DNA of 60,799 bases from Hoylesella buccalis ATCC 35310 (lineage in GTDB: Bacteria > Bacteroidota > Bacteroidia > Bacteroidales > Bacteroidaceae): the NCBI RefSeq assembly GCF_000177075.1, contig NZ_ADEG01000041.1, positions 1 to 60,799 on the forward strand, given 5' to 3'. Position numbers and translations under genes: made by a program. Positions 37,366 to 47,783 of the stretch are shown piece by piece. Under the pieces are notes generated by a model that ran no database searches, had not been told where the DNA came from, and saw only the letters and a list, made by a program, of their open reading frames with translations. Numbering within the stretch: position 1 is the first letter of the stretch; every line of letters starts with the position of its first letter.

Positions 37366-40194
37366 ATGACTCGCGAAGACGAAAAAATCAATATTTGGGG
37401 TGCACGCGTACACAATCTTAAAAACATCGATGTAGAGATTCCACGTAATGCACTCACCGTTATTACAGGCTTATCAGGTTCAGGAAAATCATCCTTGGCA
37501 TTCGACACTATTTTTGCCGAAGGCCAACGAAGATATATTGAAACGTTCTCGGCATACGCCAGAAACTTCCTTGGTAACCTTGAAAGACCCGATGTAGATA
37601 AAATTACAGGACTGTCTCCTGTCATCAGCATCGAGCAGAAAACCACCAACAAAAATCCCCGTTCTACCGTAGGTACAACCACTGAAATATACGACTACCT
37701 GCGCCTTCTGTATGCCCGAGCCGGTACGGCATACAGCTATTTGTCGGGTGAAAAAATGATAAAATACACCGAAGAGAAGGTCATTGAGATGATTCTCAAC
37801 GACTATGCCGACAAGCGCATCTACATTTTGTCCCCATTGGTAAGGCAAAGAAAAGGTCACTATCGCGAACTTTTCGAGAGTATGCGTCGCAAAGGCTATC
37901 TCTACATGCGGGTAGATGGAGAAATCAAAGAGATTGTTCGCGGCATGAAGGTTGACCGGTACAAGAACCACAACATTGAGGTGGTGATTGACAAGTTGCA
38001 GGTGCGTGGAAAAGATGATGAGCGACTGAAGAAAACAGTACAGATAGCCATGAGGCAAGGCGACGGTGTCATCATGATCATGGACAAAGAAACAGACGAA
38101 ATACGCAACTTCTCTAAACGCCTCATGGACCCCGTCAGCGGCATTTCTTATGGAGAACCAGCGCCCAACATCTTCTCTTTCAACTCGCCAGAGGGCGCCT
38201 GTCAGCGTTGCAAAGGCTTAGGCTATGTCAACGAGATTGACCTTTCAAAAGTCATTCCGAATGACAAACTCAGCATACATGATGGTGCCATCGTTCCATT
38301 GGGGAAATATAAGAACCAGATGATATTCTGGCAGATCGATGCCATCTTGCACAAATACGACCTGACACTCAAAACTCCATTCAAAGACATACCGCAGGAT
38401 GTAGTTGACGAAATACTTTACGGGAGCCTTGAAAACATCAAGATTTCCAAAGATTTAGTTCGTACCAGCAGTGACTATTTTGTGACTTTTGAAGGCATCA
38501 TCAAATACCTGCGTACGGTCATGGAGAATGATGATTCGACAGCCGGACAGAAATGGGCTGACCAGTTTCTTGCCACGACCACTTGTCCCGAATGCAACGG
38601 GATGAGGCTCAAGCGAGAATCTCTGTCGTACAAGATATGGAACCGAAACATTTCAGAGATTGCCAACCTCGACATCACCGAACTGAAAGAGTGGCTCGAC
38701 CATGTGGAGGAGCATCTGGACAAACAGCAAAGAACCATTGCTACTGAGATCGTGAAGGAATTGAGAGCACGCGTGAGCTTCTTACTGGAAGTTGGTCTCG
38801 ACTATCTTTCACTCAACCGCGCATCTGCCTCTTTGTCCGGAGGCGAGAGCCAGCGCATCAGACTGGCCACTCAAATTGGCTCACAACTGGTCAATGTGCT
38901 GTATATTCTCGACGAACCCAGCATTGGTTTGCACCAAAGAGATAACGAACGACTCATCCACTCACTGAAAGAATTGCGCGACATGGGCAACTCTGTCATT
39001 GTTGTGGAACACGATAAAGACATGATGCTGGCTGCCGACTACATTATAGACATTGGTCCAAAGGCTGGACGCAAAGGGGGTGAGGTGGTTTTTCAAGGCA
39101 CTCCGCGGCAAATGCTCCAGCAACATACCATCACGGCCGATTATCTAAATGGCAAACGAGTCATTGAGTTACCCGCGAAACGGCGTGAAGGCAACGGCAA
39201 AAGCATTTGGATAAAGGGTGCGAAAGGTAACAACTTGAAGGATATTGACGTGGAGTTTCCGCTTGGAAAGCTCATCGTCGTGACGGGAGTGTCGGGTTCT
39301 GGCAAGTCTACCCTCATTAACGAAACGCTACAGCCCATACTGTCCAAGCATTTTTATCGCTCGCTGAAAAAGCCAATGCCGTACGATTCGATAGAAGGCA
39401 TCGACTATATAGATAAGGTGGTGGATGTAGATCAAAGTCCGTTAGGGCGAACTCCTCGCAGCAACCCTGCCACCTATACTGGCGTGTTCAGCGACATTCG
39501 CTCGCTCTTCGTCAACCTACCCGAGGCTAAAATACGAGGTTACAAACCTGGACGCTTCTCGTTTAACGTGAAAGGTGGACGATGTGAGGCCTGCGGAGGC
39601 AATGGTTACAAGACGATAGAAATGAATTTTCTGCCCGATGTGATGGTGCCATGCGAGGTTTGCCATGGCAAACGCTATAACCGCGAGACACTTGAAGTGA
39701 GATACAAGGGCAAAAGCATTGCCGACGTTCTGGACATGACCATCAATCAGGCAGTAGAATTTTTCGATGCCGTGCCTAACATTCTACACAAAATCAAAAC
39801 CATTCAGGATGTTGGCTTAGGCTACATCAAACTGGGACAGCCCTCCACTACCCTTTCGGGCGGTGAGAGTCAGCGGGTGAAGTTGGCTACCGAACTATCT
39901 AAACGCGACACGGGAAAGACGCTGTACATCCTCGATGAGCCAACCACTGGATTGCACTTCGAGGACATCCGCATCTTGATGGACGTGCTTCAACAATTGG
40001 TTGATCGCGGTAACACGGTTATCATCATCGAACACAACCTGGATGTCATCAAGTTGGCCGATTACATCATTGACATGGGACCAGAAGGTGGACGTGGCGG
40101 CGGCATGGTTTTAACCACGGGAACGCCTGAAGAAGTGGCCAAAAGTAGTAAGGGATACACCCCAAAATTCTTAAAACAAGAACTTAAAGGCTAA
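37366..40194 (+). CDS. uvrA: UvrABC system protein A
   Basis: Damage-sensing ATPase of nucleotide excision repair. The 942 residues carry both ABC modules: Walker [13 protein letters not shown] near residue 34 and [12 protein letters not shown] near 643, the LSGGESQR signatures twice, and both zinc modules, [12 protein letters not shown] and [13 protein letters not shown] with [10 protein letters not shown]. Length matches the family. It lies 27 bases after the CHU_C-protein stop, so it may be read from that promoter as well as its own. A strong terminator follows. Confidence 0.98.
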   Translation: MTREDEKINIWGARVHNLKNIDVEIPRNALTVITGLSGSGKSSLAFDTIFAEGQRRYIETFSAYARNFLGNLERPDVDKITGLSPVISIEQKTTNKNPRSTVGTTTEIYDYLRLLYARAGTAYSYLSGEKMIKYTEEKVIEMILNDYADKRIYILSPLVRQRKGHYRELFESMRRKGYLYMRVDGEIKEIVRGMKVDRYKNHNIEVVIDKLQVRGKDDERLKKTVQIAMRQGDGVIMIMDKETDEIRNFSKRLMDPVSGISYGEPAPNIFSFNSPEGACQRCKGLGYVNEIDLSKVIPNDKLSIHDGAIVPLGKYKNQMIFWQIDAILHKYDLTLKTPFKDIPQDVVDEILYGSLENIKISKDLVRTSSDYFVTFEGIIKYLRTVMENDDSTAGQKWADQFLATTTCPECNGMRLKRESLSYKIWNRNISEIANLDITELKEWLDHVEEHLDKQQRTIATEIVKELRARVSFLLEVGLDYLSLNRASASLSGGESQRIRLATQIGSQLVNVLYILDEPSIGLHQRDNERLIHSLKELRDMGNSVIVVEHDKDMMLAADYIIDIGPKAGRKGGEVVFQGTPRQMLQQHTITADYLNGKRVIELPAKRREGNGKSIWIKGAKGNNLKDIDVEFPLGKLIVVTGVSGSGKSTLINETLQPILSKHFYRSLKKPMPYDSIEGIDYIDKVVDVDQSPLGRTPRSNPATYTGVFSDIRSLFVNLPEAKIRGYKPGRFSFNVKGGRCEACGGNGYKTIEMNFLPDVMVPCEVCHGKRYNRETLEVRYKGKSIADVLDMTINQAVEFFDAVPNILHKIKTIQDVGLGYIKLGQPSTTLSGGESQRVKLATELSKRDTGKTLYILDEPTTGLHFEDIRILMDVLQQLVDRGNTVIIIEHNLDVIKLADYIIDMGPEGGRGGGMVLTTGTPEEVAKSSKGYTPKFLKQELKG

Positions 40195-40225
40195 CTCCCT
40201 TTCCTATAGAGCCAGCCTTATTTTG

Positions 40226-40260
40226 TAGAAGCAGGAACGTCCCTGCTTCTTTATTTTTTA
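40226..40260 (+). terminator. Terminator of uvrA
   Basis: GAAGCAGG (40228-40235) and CCTGCTTC (40242-40249) form the stem, followed by TTTATTTTTTA. Confidence 0.9.
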
Positions 40261-40270
40261 TACTTAAATG

Positions 40271-40681
40271 TTACAAATATTTAGGAGATTCACCGTATTG
40301 ATTGGCCTCTGCTTTCGAATCTTGGCAGCACCAAACAATCAATAAGATACTTCCAATCAACGGAATGATTCCCCAAAGAATATTCCAACCGCTCTTGTTA
40401 ATGTCATGCAAGCGCCGAACTGTAACAGCTAAATTAGGTAAGAACAATACGAGTGCCGCAAGACAATAAATCGCTCCGTAAAAGGCGTACTCAAAGGTGA
40501 TGCCAAAAAGGTTATCCAATAAAGCTGCTGCAATTAAAACCAAAGACTAAAATAGTACGAACCACCAATACTCTGACCGGCGCGCACGCCCCTTAAAGGT
40601 TGCATACTTGTTAAAAACTTGACGAACGGCATCGGTAAACGACAGCTTGGGCGATGCCTCATGAATAGAATTTGTTTCCAT
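40271..40681 (-). pseudogene. DUF805 membrane protein interrupted by an in-frame TAG
   Basis: Reading from ATG 40681, 44 codons encode METNSIHEASPKLSFTDAV... and GRARRSEYWWFVLF, the start of a DUF805 domain. A TAG follows at 40547-40549. The same frame then continues with SLVLIAAALLDNLFG, three further hydrophobic segments and VRRLHDINKSGWNILW, the DUF805 core, to a stop at 40271. With no frame change needed, this is a single nonsense codon within an otherwise normal 136-residue gene. It is either a recent pseudogene, a suppressed codon or a base error. No suppressor tRNA is in the window. Confidence 0.85.
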
Positions 40682-40874
40682 AGTTTTTGTTTTTATATGT
40701 GGACAACATCAATGTTTCTTGAATTATTTGGATGCATAGAGAGCTTCAGAGATTATAATTTCTCATTTTTTTGCCATACTTTGAGATATAACCTTACACA
40801 CTCTCTCTTATGACAAAGATAGATATAAATATTTCAATCCGTTTCTTATTTGTCATACATTAAGCAGTCGTGTG

Positions 40875-42101
40875 TTACAAATCGAACAGATGCTTGTAAC
40901 TTGATGTGACATAATTGGTTAGCGTAAGGTATAATGATTCGAGCTCTTTTGTGTTAACTTTACCGTTCTCATACCATTTCATGGACACGGCGTTGGTCTT
41001 GTTGAAAATTTCTTTCTCAACAGGTTTCAATTTTTGCATAATTCCATCGCCCTGTTTGTTGTAGAGCATTTCCCAATTGAAATATCTGTCAGAACCAATT
41101 CCTTGGTGATAGGAATAAACCCGATCTTTCAGCGTGTCCACTTTCTTTCCGAAAGCTGTCACTTTCTGGCCTGCCCCAATCGTGTATAAAGCTGGCAGCA
41201 ATTTATCCGCATTTTTAACCCAAAAGGGAAACGCTGTGCTCACAGGTGGATAGCCAATGACGGTCCACATGGTTGTTAGCTCAGGGGTTTCGTGCGGTTT
41301 TACCCCTTCGATAACACCCGAGCAAGCTGTTCCCACTCTTGAGATGAAATCGTGGTCAACAAACCATCCGGATGTGTTGGGAATGTTATGGGCGCCATCG
41401 TGTAGGTCTATGCCAAGTTTGGGGTTACGGAAAGAGCGGTCTAAATGTTCGAATATCCAGTCGGGGGTGATAGCTTTGGCTTTTGCGGCTTGGCTTAAAG
41501 CATCATCGGCCGTTTTATAACGCACGTATCCCAACCCCTCGTTGGGCTCTCCTGTGAAACTGAAATTTGTTCTCACGGCATATCCATTGGGTGCTATTTT
41601 GGGGTCGTTTACGTCAAAAAAACGATAACTTCGGGTGCTCACTTCCACCCACACGGCTCCACCCTCAGCATCGATTACACCAAAGTTGGCGCACAGTCCT
41701 TCGAGCTTAGTGGTGTCAAGATAGTGCCTTAGGTCTTGTACGGTGGCGCAAACGCTAAGCGTTTTGTACATGAACTCACCATTTTTCCCACCCGGCTCTA
41801 TACCGTTAACCGTTTTCTCAAGGTTGAATGATTGTGTGTTTATAATGGAAAATCCAGCCGTGTTTGTTCCCAACCACACTTCTTCTTTTGATCGAGGTTG
41901 GCAATCTACAACGCCAATAAAGTCATATTTCTGTCCTTTGAAAAAACGCATGCAGTTTTGTAGGGCATCTGTATCACGCACTTTCCATATCATAGGCCGA
42001 CCGTCTTTGGTGGCTTTGCCCGTTATTACCGCGGCCGTGCAGGCATGCCCAGTGGCAACTATCATGCAAAAAATGTAAGTGATTAGTAGTGTTTTTTTCA
42101 T
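40875..42101 (-). CDS. C69/C45-like Ntn hydrolase with signal peptide
   Basis: The 408 residues begin with a signal peptide (MKKTLLITYIFCMIVATGHA) directly followed by CTAAVITGKATKDGRPMIWK, the N-terminus of a linear-amide hydrolase of the N-terminal-nucleophile class. Cleavage after A20 would expose C21 as the nucleophile. Other conserved pieces are GTNTAGFSIINT, GVIDAEGGAVWVEV and WTVIGYPPVSTAFPFW. Possible substrates include dipeptides and acyl-amides; bile-salt-hydrolase relatives share the fold, but no evidence points to that here. It is monocistronic. Confidence 0.8.
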   Translation of the reverse strand: MKKTLLITYIFCMIVATGHACTAAVITGKATKDGRPMIWKVRDTDALQNCMRFFKGQKYDFIGVVDCQPRSKEEVWLGTNTAGFSIINTQSFNLEKTVNGIEPGGKNGEFMYKTLSVCATVQDLRHYLDTTKLEGLCANFGVIDAEGGAVWVEVSTRSYRFFDVNDPKIAPNGYAVRTNFSFTGEPNEGLGYVRYKTADDALSQAAKAKAITPDWIFEHLDRSFRNPKLGIDLHDGAHNIPNTSGWFVDHDFISRVGTACSGVIEGVKPHETPELTTMWTVIGYPPVSTAFPFWVKNADKLLPALYTIGAGQKVTAFGKKVDTLKDRVYSYHQGIGSDRYFNWEMLYNKQGDGIMQKLKPVEKEIFNKTNAVSMKWYENGKVNTKELESLYLTLTNYVTSSYKHLFDL

Positions 42102-42123
42102 ATTTTCTTTAGGTTTGATATTG

Positions 42124-42131
42124 CAAATCTA
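42124..42131 (-). promoter_or_regulatory. -7 element upstream of the C69-like hydrolase
   Basis: On the minus strand TAGATTTG (42131 to 42124) matches TAnnTTTG and lies 23 bases before the ATG. No good -33 TTTG is seen at the expected distance. Confidence 0.4.
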
Positions 42132-42509
42132 CATAATTTATTCTATATTTTGAACTTGAAAAGCATAAAATCATTTTTTTTGCTTAAAAAAAGTAGTTAT
42201 CACATTCAGATTAAAACAATACCTGCATTGGATTGGTAACGTTTTTAATGGATAGTCTTAACTCGTCTATATGCTTTTTAGTGATAATTGCATTATAAAA
42301 TATATAACACTATGTCTTGTTTTTGATGTTTGTATAATTGATTTAGACAAAAATGTAGACAAAATATCTTGTCATTTACCATTGAAATAGCTTAAAACGG
42401 TTCGGCATATCTTGCGATAGAGAGAGTGTAAGTCGACTGCACGCATGAAAGAAGTGTATGAGATAAGACCAATACGAATAATAGCAATATTTCATTTCCA
42501 CAACTTTCT
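42132..42509. other. Gene-free AT-rich stretch
   Basis: No ORF, RNA gene or repeat was recognised between the C69-hydrolase promoter and repeat array B. Confidence 0.5.
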
Positions 42510-42685
42510 GTCAATGCGTTTGGGCGAATCAGTCAAAAGGCTTTATGTCCAAAGTCAAAGGGTTTGATGCCCAAAGTCAATGGGTTTAATGCCCAAAGTC
42601 AATGGGTTTGATGCCCAAAGTCAATGGGTTTGGTGCCCAAAGTCAACGGGTTTGATGCCCAAAGTCAATGGGTTTGCAAATGACA
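42510..42685. repeat. 22-bp tandem repeat array B
   Basis: Eight units of exactly 22 bp start at 42510, 42532, 42554, 42576, 42598, 42620, 42642 and 42664. The five central units differ by one or two bases; their core is AATGGGTTTGATGCCCAAA preceded by GTC. The first two and the last units are degraded, the usual sign of array ageing at its ends. Within and between units CCCA and TGGG can pair. The array is non-coding and lies between the C69-hydrolase promoter region and the nuo terminator. It shares length, register words and 18 of 22 positions with array A (9639-9748). Confidence 0.95.
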
Positions 42686-42720
42686 AAACCCTTGACAAAT
42701 AGAAAGGCAATCACGCAACG

Positions 42721-42770
42721 AAAAAAAGTCCCTACCCGATGGCATTACAAATGCCAAAGGATAGGGACTT
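42721..42770 (-). terminator. Terminator of the nuo operon
   Basis: AAGTCCCTA (42726-42734) pairs with TAGGGACTT (42762-42770), and an inner GGCATT/AATGCC stem extends it. On the minus strand the hairpin is followed by seven T, 24 bases after the nuoN stop. Confidence 0.88.
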
Positions 42771-42793
42771 CATTTATATATAAATTCGTAAAA

Positions 42794-44275
42794 CTACGAA
42801 ATGGCTACCGAAGCCGCATGTATCCAGTCGAACACCATGTAGCACACGCCAAACAACACTACACCAGCTGTGCATACAGCCAATGCCAACTTGGTATTGG
42901 TGTGGCTCTTGAATGTTGGCAATGGATTTTCACTTTTCTTGATGTACATCGCCTTCACAATCAAAAGGTAGTAATATAAGGAGATTACCGTATTGATTAA
43001 CGCAATAAACAACACGATGTACGCCCATGCCCCTACTGAAGTACTTAAATCGGCATCCTGCACGGCTGCCATAAAGATAAAGAACTTAGAGAACATTCCA
43101 GCAAACGGTGGAATACCGCCCAACGAGAACAATGCCAAGGTCATGAGGAACGCCAGCTTGGGATTGGTTTGATAAAAACCATTGTAACTGTCCATCATCA
43201 CCGTACCGTTGTTATGTTCCTCTACCGCACTGATAATGGTAAATACAGCCATGTTGGCTACCACGTAAATCAACACATAGAAGCTCAATGCAGTGACGCT
43301 CAACGCCGAGTTTCCAACAATCGCCAAGACAATATAACCTGCCTGAGAGATAGAACTGAACGCCATGAAGCGTTTCAGATTGGTTTGACGAATAGCGAAC
43401 AAGTTGGCTACCGTGATTGACAACACAATAACGATGTACAACATATATTGCCAATAGATGACCATGGGGGCAAATACTTTCATCAGAATAGTGCAAAGGG
43501 CGAAAGCTGCTGCACCTTTACTTACTACCGAGAGATAGCCTGTAACGGTGGTTGGTGCACCTTGGTACGAGTCGGCAGTCCAGAAATGGAAAGGCACCAA
43601 GCTAATCTTAAAGCCCAATCCACTGAAAAAGAACACCATACCAAGAATGGTAAACGGTGTGGCGGTGAGCTGTGTGGCAATGTCTTCAAAGTAAAGCGTG
43701 CCTACCGCACCATAGATAAAGCTGATACCGTAGAGCATCACTCCGCTTGAAAAGGTGGCTGTCAATATGAATTTGGCTCCTGCTTCGGCTGAGTCGTGAC
43801 GATATTTGTCAAACGCAACCAAGCAAGCCATAGGTACACTCGCCATTTCCAAGCCTAAGAAAAAGAGCAAAAAGTGGTTGGCACTTACCATCATATTCAT
43901 TCCCAACAACGTTGCTATCACCAATAAGTAGAACTCTCCCTCCTTAAAAGCGGTATCGGGACGTGACAACCATTCTTTGGACTGAATGAGAACGATGAGC
44001 GTTCCAAAAGCCAAAATCGTCTTTATCACCCCTATGGCAGGCGTAGCGATGTACATTCCCCCAAAAACTGTGTGCGTCTCTATGGGGAACAGGTTGATGA
44101 GGATGTGCGCAAACATAAGCAGACAAATCATGGGATTGAACCATGAGCGACGCTTGTCGGTGGGCGCAAGCGTCCTAATCTTCTGCGATGTAGCAAAGTC
44201 GGCAACAAACGTAACCAGCAAAAGCACCACTAAGGTGACCTCTGGCATCATATATAGGAATTGACTGTAATTCAT
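42794..44275 (-). CDS. nuoN: NADH-quinone oxidoreductase subunit N
   Basis: Antiporter-like membrane subunit of complex I. The 493 residues form about 14 helices of the proton-conducting family, with VAFDKYRHDSAEAGAKF, the GFKISLVPFHFWTADSYQGAPTTVTGYL core and KRFMAFSSISQAGYI. The last gene of the operon, it starts 14 bases after nuoM. No oddity was found. Confidence 0.95.
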   Translation of the reverse strand: MNYSQFLYMMPEVTLVVLLLVTFVADFATSQKIRTLAPTDKRRSWFNPMICLLMFAHILINLFPIETHTVFGGMYIATPAIGVIKTILAFGTLIVLIQSKEWLSRPDTAFKEGEFYLLVIATLLGMNMMVSANHFLLFFLGLEMASVPMACLVAFDKYRHDSAEAGAKFILTATFSSGVMLYGISFIYGAVGTLYFEDIATQLTATPFTILGMVFFFSGLGFKISLVPFHFWTADSYQGAPTTVTGYLSVVSKGAAAFALCTILMKVFAPMVIYWQYMLYIVIVLSITVANLFAIRQTNLKRFMAFSSISQAGYIVLAIVGNSALSVTALSFYVLIYVVANMAVFTIISAVEEHNNGTVMMDSYNGFYQTNPKLAFLMTLALFSLGGIPPFAGMFSKFFIFMAAVQDADLSTSVGAWAYIVLFIALINTVISLYYYLLIVKAMYIKKSENPLPTFKSHTNTKLALAVCTAGVVLFGVCYMVFDWIHAASVAIS

Positions 44276-44288
44276 CTTCTTCTAAACT

Positions 44289-45773
44289 TTAGTGTATTAT
44301 ATTGAGTAGGATAGGTCCTACGGCATCATTGATGACATTGCTTGCCCACAGAGGTGCGATACCTAAGCCAGCTACACAGAATATCAAACACATCACAGCC
44401 ACACGCTCGTCCCATGTAGCATCAGTGAGTTGCTCAAAATGAGGATTGGCTACCTTCTGATAAAGTATCTTTCCAACAACTCGCAAGATATAAACTGCGG
44501 TGACAACAATGGAGGTACAAGCGATAATAGTAGCGGTGCGGTGGAAGGTGTCGTTGTTGGCAAACGAGCCTACAAAGATAGTCATCTCCGCAACGAAGCC
44601 CGAGAAACCAGGTAATCCCAAGTTCGCCAAACCTGCCACTACATATCCTACGCCCAAGAAAGGCATGATTTTCATCAATCCACCCAACTGACGGACATCA
44701 CGTGTATGCGTACGTCCGTAAATCATACCGATGAGCGCAAAGAACAAAGCGGTCATCAAACCGTGCGAGAGCATTTGGAGAATCGCACCCGTACAAGCGG
44801 TTTTGGTCATCATCAACAGAGCGAACAACACCAAACCACAGTGACTTACCGAAGAATAGGCGTTGATATATTTCAAGTCGGTTTGCACACAAGCCGAGAG
44901 AGCGCCATAAACTACAGAGATGGTGGTGAGGATAAGGAAGATCCAAGCCAACTCTTGTGCCGCCTCGGGCAACAAGAACATGGCGATGCGGAAACAGCCG
45001 TAGCCTCCTAACTTCATCAACACGCCAGCATGGAGCATAGAAACAGCAGTGGGCGCAGAAGCATGTCCATCGGGTGACCATGTGTGGAAGGGGAACAAGG
45101 CACCTAACACACCGAAGCCAATGAATATCAATGGGAAAAATATTTTCTGAACATCAACGGGAATGTTGTGCAGGGCAGCAATCTCAAGTACGTTCATCGT
45201 GGTGGCTCCACTATAGAAGTAAATGCCCAAGATACCGATAATCAGCAAGGCACTTCCGCCCATGAGCATCAACGTCAACTTCATAGCGGCATATTCCTTG
45301 GGACCACTTCCCCACACACCTATGAGCAGATACATCGGGATAAGTGCCACCTCGTAGAACATGAACATGGTAAATAAATCGATAGAGATAAAGAAGCCAA
45401 ACACACCGGTGCTCAACAAGGTGAACCAAAGGAAGTACTCTTTAGTCATGGGTTTGAGCTGCCAAGAGGCAAAGGTACCCGTAAAGACAATGATACTTGA
45501 TAAGAGCAACATGACAACCGAGATACCATCCACTCCTACCGTATAGGCAATGTTAAGCGGTTTGAACCAAGGTGCACTGTACATAAACAGCATGGCTTCG
45601 GTATTTCCTGCCTGACGCATTTGGATAAATGCAATAGTAAGCCAAACAGAGAGTGCCAGCAAAGCGGTAGAACCAGCCACCATGACGCCACGTACTTGAC
45701 GGATGTTGCGAGCCAACCAAAGCCCGAACAGCATCAAGACGGGAATAACGACGAATAATGTTAATATACTCAT
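44289..45773 (-). CDS. nuoM: NADH-quinone oxidoreductase subunit M
   Basis: Antiporter-like complex I subunit, 494 residues. Key pieces are FFISIDLFTMFMFYEVALIPMYLLIG, whose Glu and the downstream Lys residues form the proton path, FPFHTWSPDGHASAPTAVSMLHAG and DLKYINAYSSVSHCGLV. The gene lies 38 bases downstream of nuoL and 14 upstream of nuoN. The sequence ends with the usual short C-terminal helix. Confidence 0.95.
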   Translation of the reverse strand: MSILTLFVVIPVLMLFGLWLARNIRQVRGVMVAGSTALLALSVWLTIAFIQMRQAGNTEAMLFMYSAPWFKPLNIAYTVGVDGISVVMLLLSSIIVFTGTFASWQLKPMTKEYFLWFTLLSTGVFGFFISIDLFTMFMFYEVALIPMYLLIGVWGSGPKEYAAMKLTLMLMGGSALLIIGILGIYFYSGATTMNVLEIAALHNIPVDVQKIFFPLIFIGFGVLGALFPFHTWSPDGHASAPTAVSMLHAGVLMKLGGYGCFRIAMFLLPEAAQELAWIFLILTTISVVYGALSACVQTDLKYINAYSSVSHCGLVLFALLMMTKTACTGAILQMLSHGLMTALFFALIGMIYGRTHTRDVRQLGGLMKIMPFLGVGYVVAGLANLGLPGFSGFVAEMTIFVGSFANNDTFHRTATIIACTSIVVTAVYILRVVGKILYQKVANPHFEQLTDATWDERVAVMCLIFCVAGLGIAPLWASNVINDAVGPILLNIIH

Positions 45774-45811
45774 TTTTGTATTTTATTCATTAAATCTTTC
45801 TAACTAAAGCA

Positions 45812-47782
45812 TTACAACAAGCAAATCAATGCTAACGTCAATGCCACACTACCTGTAAGGAACCAAATGGCGTATTGTCTCACATCGCCACTCTGCCAAG
45901 GTCGGATGCTTTCGCCTGCCTCCTGAGTACCCCATGCCAAGAAGTTAAAGAAACCATCGATAACATGACGGTCGAACCAAGCAATGGGGCGGCTGACACA
46001 ACGGAAGATAATTTTGTGTGTCACGAACTGCCAAACCTCGTCCATATAGAAACGTTTGTAAGCAGCGCGGTGCAAGGTTGGGAAAGTACTTGCCAACTTG
46101 TCTGCCACTGGCGTTTTCTCTCCTTTATACATAAAGGTAGCAAGACCGATGGCAAGCAATGCCAATACGGTACTGGTAATCGCCACCGTCCAGTTGGTAT
46201 GCGTATTAAACCCAATGCCATTGGCAGACACCAGCTGTCCTGCACGTGTCCCCCAAAGGAAGACAGTACAAGTGATGAGCGACAAGAATATCAACGGAAA
46301 GGTCATCACTGCTGGAGCTTCGTGAGGCTTGTGTACATCGGGTTCACCCTGATGCGACTCGTAATAGCTCTTACCCCAGAAGATAACGTAATACAAACGG
46401 AACATATAGAAGGCGGTCATCATGGCAATACCGCTCATCACCATTCCCATCACGGGGTGGAAGTTGTAACAAGCCACCAATATCTCATCCTTTGAATAGA
46501 ATCCAGAGAATGGTGGAATGCCCGAAATTGCAAGACATGAAATCAAGAACGTAATGTGCGTGATGGGCATGTACTTGCGAAGTCCTCCCATATAATACTT
46601 CTCATTGGAGTGTACGGCATGTATCACACAACCTGCTCCCAAGAACAAACAAGCCTTGAACATGGCATGCGTAAACAGATGGAACATGCTTGCCATATAT
46701 CCTAAGCCTTGTACGTCGGCATATTCTTCGGTCATTGCTACCGCTCCTGTGGCAGGATCGGGCAAGCAAACGCCCAAGGCAACGAGCATAAAACCAATCT
46801 GCGAAATGGTTGAGAATGCCAAGACACGCTTGATATCACTCTGTGCGCACGCCACGGCAGCCGCATAAAAGGCGGTAAAGGCAGCAATATAAGCAATCCA
46901 ATGCAACTGTTCGGGCGCATATGCCACGAACAAGGGGAACATACTTGCCACCAAATACACACCTGCCACCACCATCGTTGCAGCATGAATCAATGCCGAA
47001 ACAGGCGTCGGACCTTCCATCGCATCGGGCAACCAAATGTGTAAAGGGAACATGGCAGATTTACCTGCACCACCAATAAACATCAGGAACAGAGCCAACG
47101 GCATCACCCAAGCGGCATGAGCAGCATGAGTTGCCAATTCTGGCGTAGCGGTTAAATCGTAATTGAATGTACCTACATAGAAGCTATAAAACAAGATACC
47201 GATTAAAAAGAACAAATCGGCAAAGCGTGTCACAATGAAGGCTTTCTTAGAAGCCGCCACAGCTGTGTGCATAGGATAATAGAAACCAATGAGTAGGTAA
47301 GAGCTAACGCCCACCAACTCCCAAAACAAATACATCTGGAAAATATTGGTTGCCACTACCAAGCCCAACATTGACATGGTGAAGAGCGAAAGGAAAGCAT
47401 AATAACGCTGAAAACCTTTCTCTCCGTGCATATAGCCAAAGGAATAGATGTGCACCATGAAACTGACCGTAGAGATAACCACCAACATCATCACAGAAAT
47501 AGGTGTCAACCTTAAACCGATGTTAAAGGTAAGCAGTTCGGTAAACTTCAACCACGTTATATTAAAAGGTGTAATGGTGGGATATAATCCGTCAACGCCA
47601 CGCCCAACACCTATAAAATACTCATAAGCGGTGTAGCAAGAAAGACAGAACACCGTACCAAGCACCACGGTGCCAATGAGTCCAGCCACCTTATGACTCA
47701 TCTTCATACCCAACAGTCCAAGTATCAGGAAACTGAGTGCAGGTAGAAGAAGTATTAAATATACATAACTGTAATCCATCAT
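45812..47782 (-). CDS. nuoL: NADH-quinone oxidoreductase subunit L
   Basis: Largest antiporter-like subunit, 656 residues, with the long lateral helix at its C-terminus (from about 560). Signature stretches include FQMYLFWELVGVSSYLLIGFYY, GKSAMFPLHIWLPDAMEGPTPVSALIHAATMV and DIKRVLAFSTISQIGFMLVA. Either of two adjacent ATG codons (47782 or 47779) may be the start. It begins one base after the nuoK stop, showing tight coupling. Confidence 0.96.
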   Translation of the reverse strand: MMDYSYVYLILLLPALSFLILGLLGMKMSHKVAGLIGTVVLGTVFCLSCYTAYEYFIGVGRGVDGLYPTITPFNITWLKFTELLTFNIGLRLTPISVMMLVVISTVSFMVHIYSFGYMHGEKGFQRYYAFLSLFTMSMLGLVVATNIFQMYLFWELVGVSSYLLIGFYYPMHTAVAASKKAFIVTRFADLFFLIGILFYSFYVGTFNYDLTATPELATHAAHAAWVMPLALFLMFIGGAGKSAMFPLHIWLPDAMEGPTPVSALIHAATMVVAGVYLVASMFPLFVAYAPEQLHWIAYIAAFTAFYAAAVACAQSDIKRVLAFSTISQIGFMLVALGVCLPDPATGAVAMTEEYADVQGLGYMASMFHLFTHAMFKACLFLGAGCVIHAVHSNEKYYMGGLRKYMPITHITFLISCLAISGIPPFSGFYSKDEILVACYNFHPVMGMVMSGIAMMTAFYMFRLYYVIFWGKSYYESHQGEPDVHKPHEAPAVMTFPLIFLSLITCTVFLWGTRAGQLVSANGIGFNTHTNWTVAITSTVLALLAIGLATFMYKGEKTPVADKLASTFPTLHRAAYKRFYMDEVWQFVTHKIIFRCVSRPIAWFDRHVIDGFFNFLAWGTQEAGESIRPWQSGDVRQYAIWFLTGSVALTLALICLL

Positions 47783-47783
47783 C

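Noticed and set aside
46836..47036. Cys- and Trp-rich ORFs within nuoL
   Set aside because: Shadow frames of nuoL, whose own frame is fully conserved.
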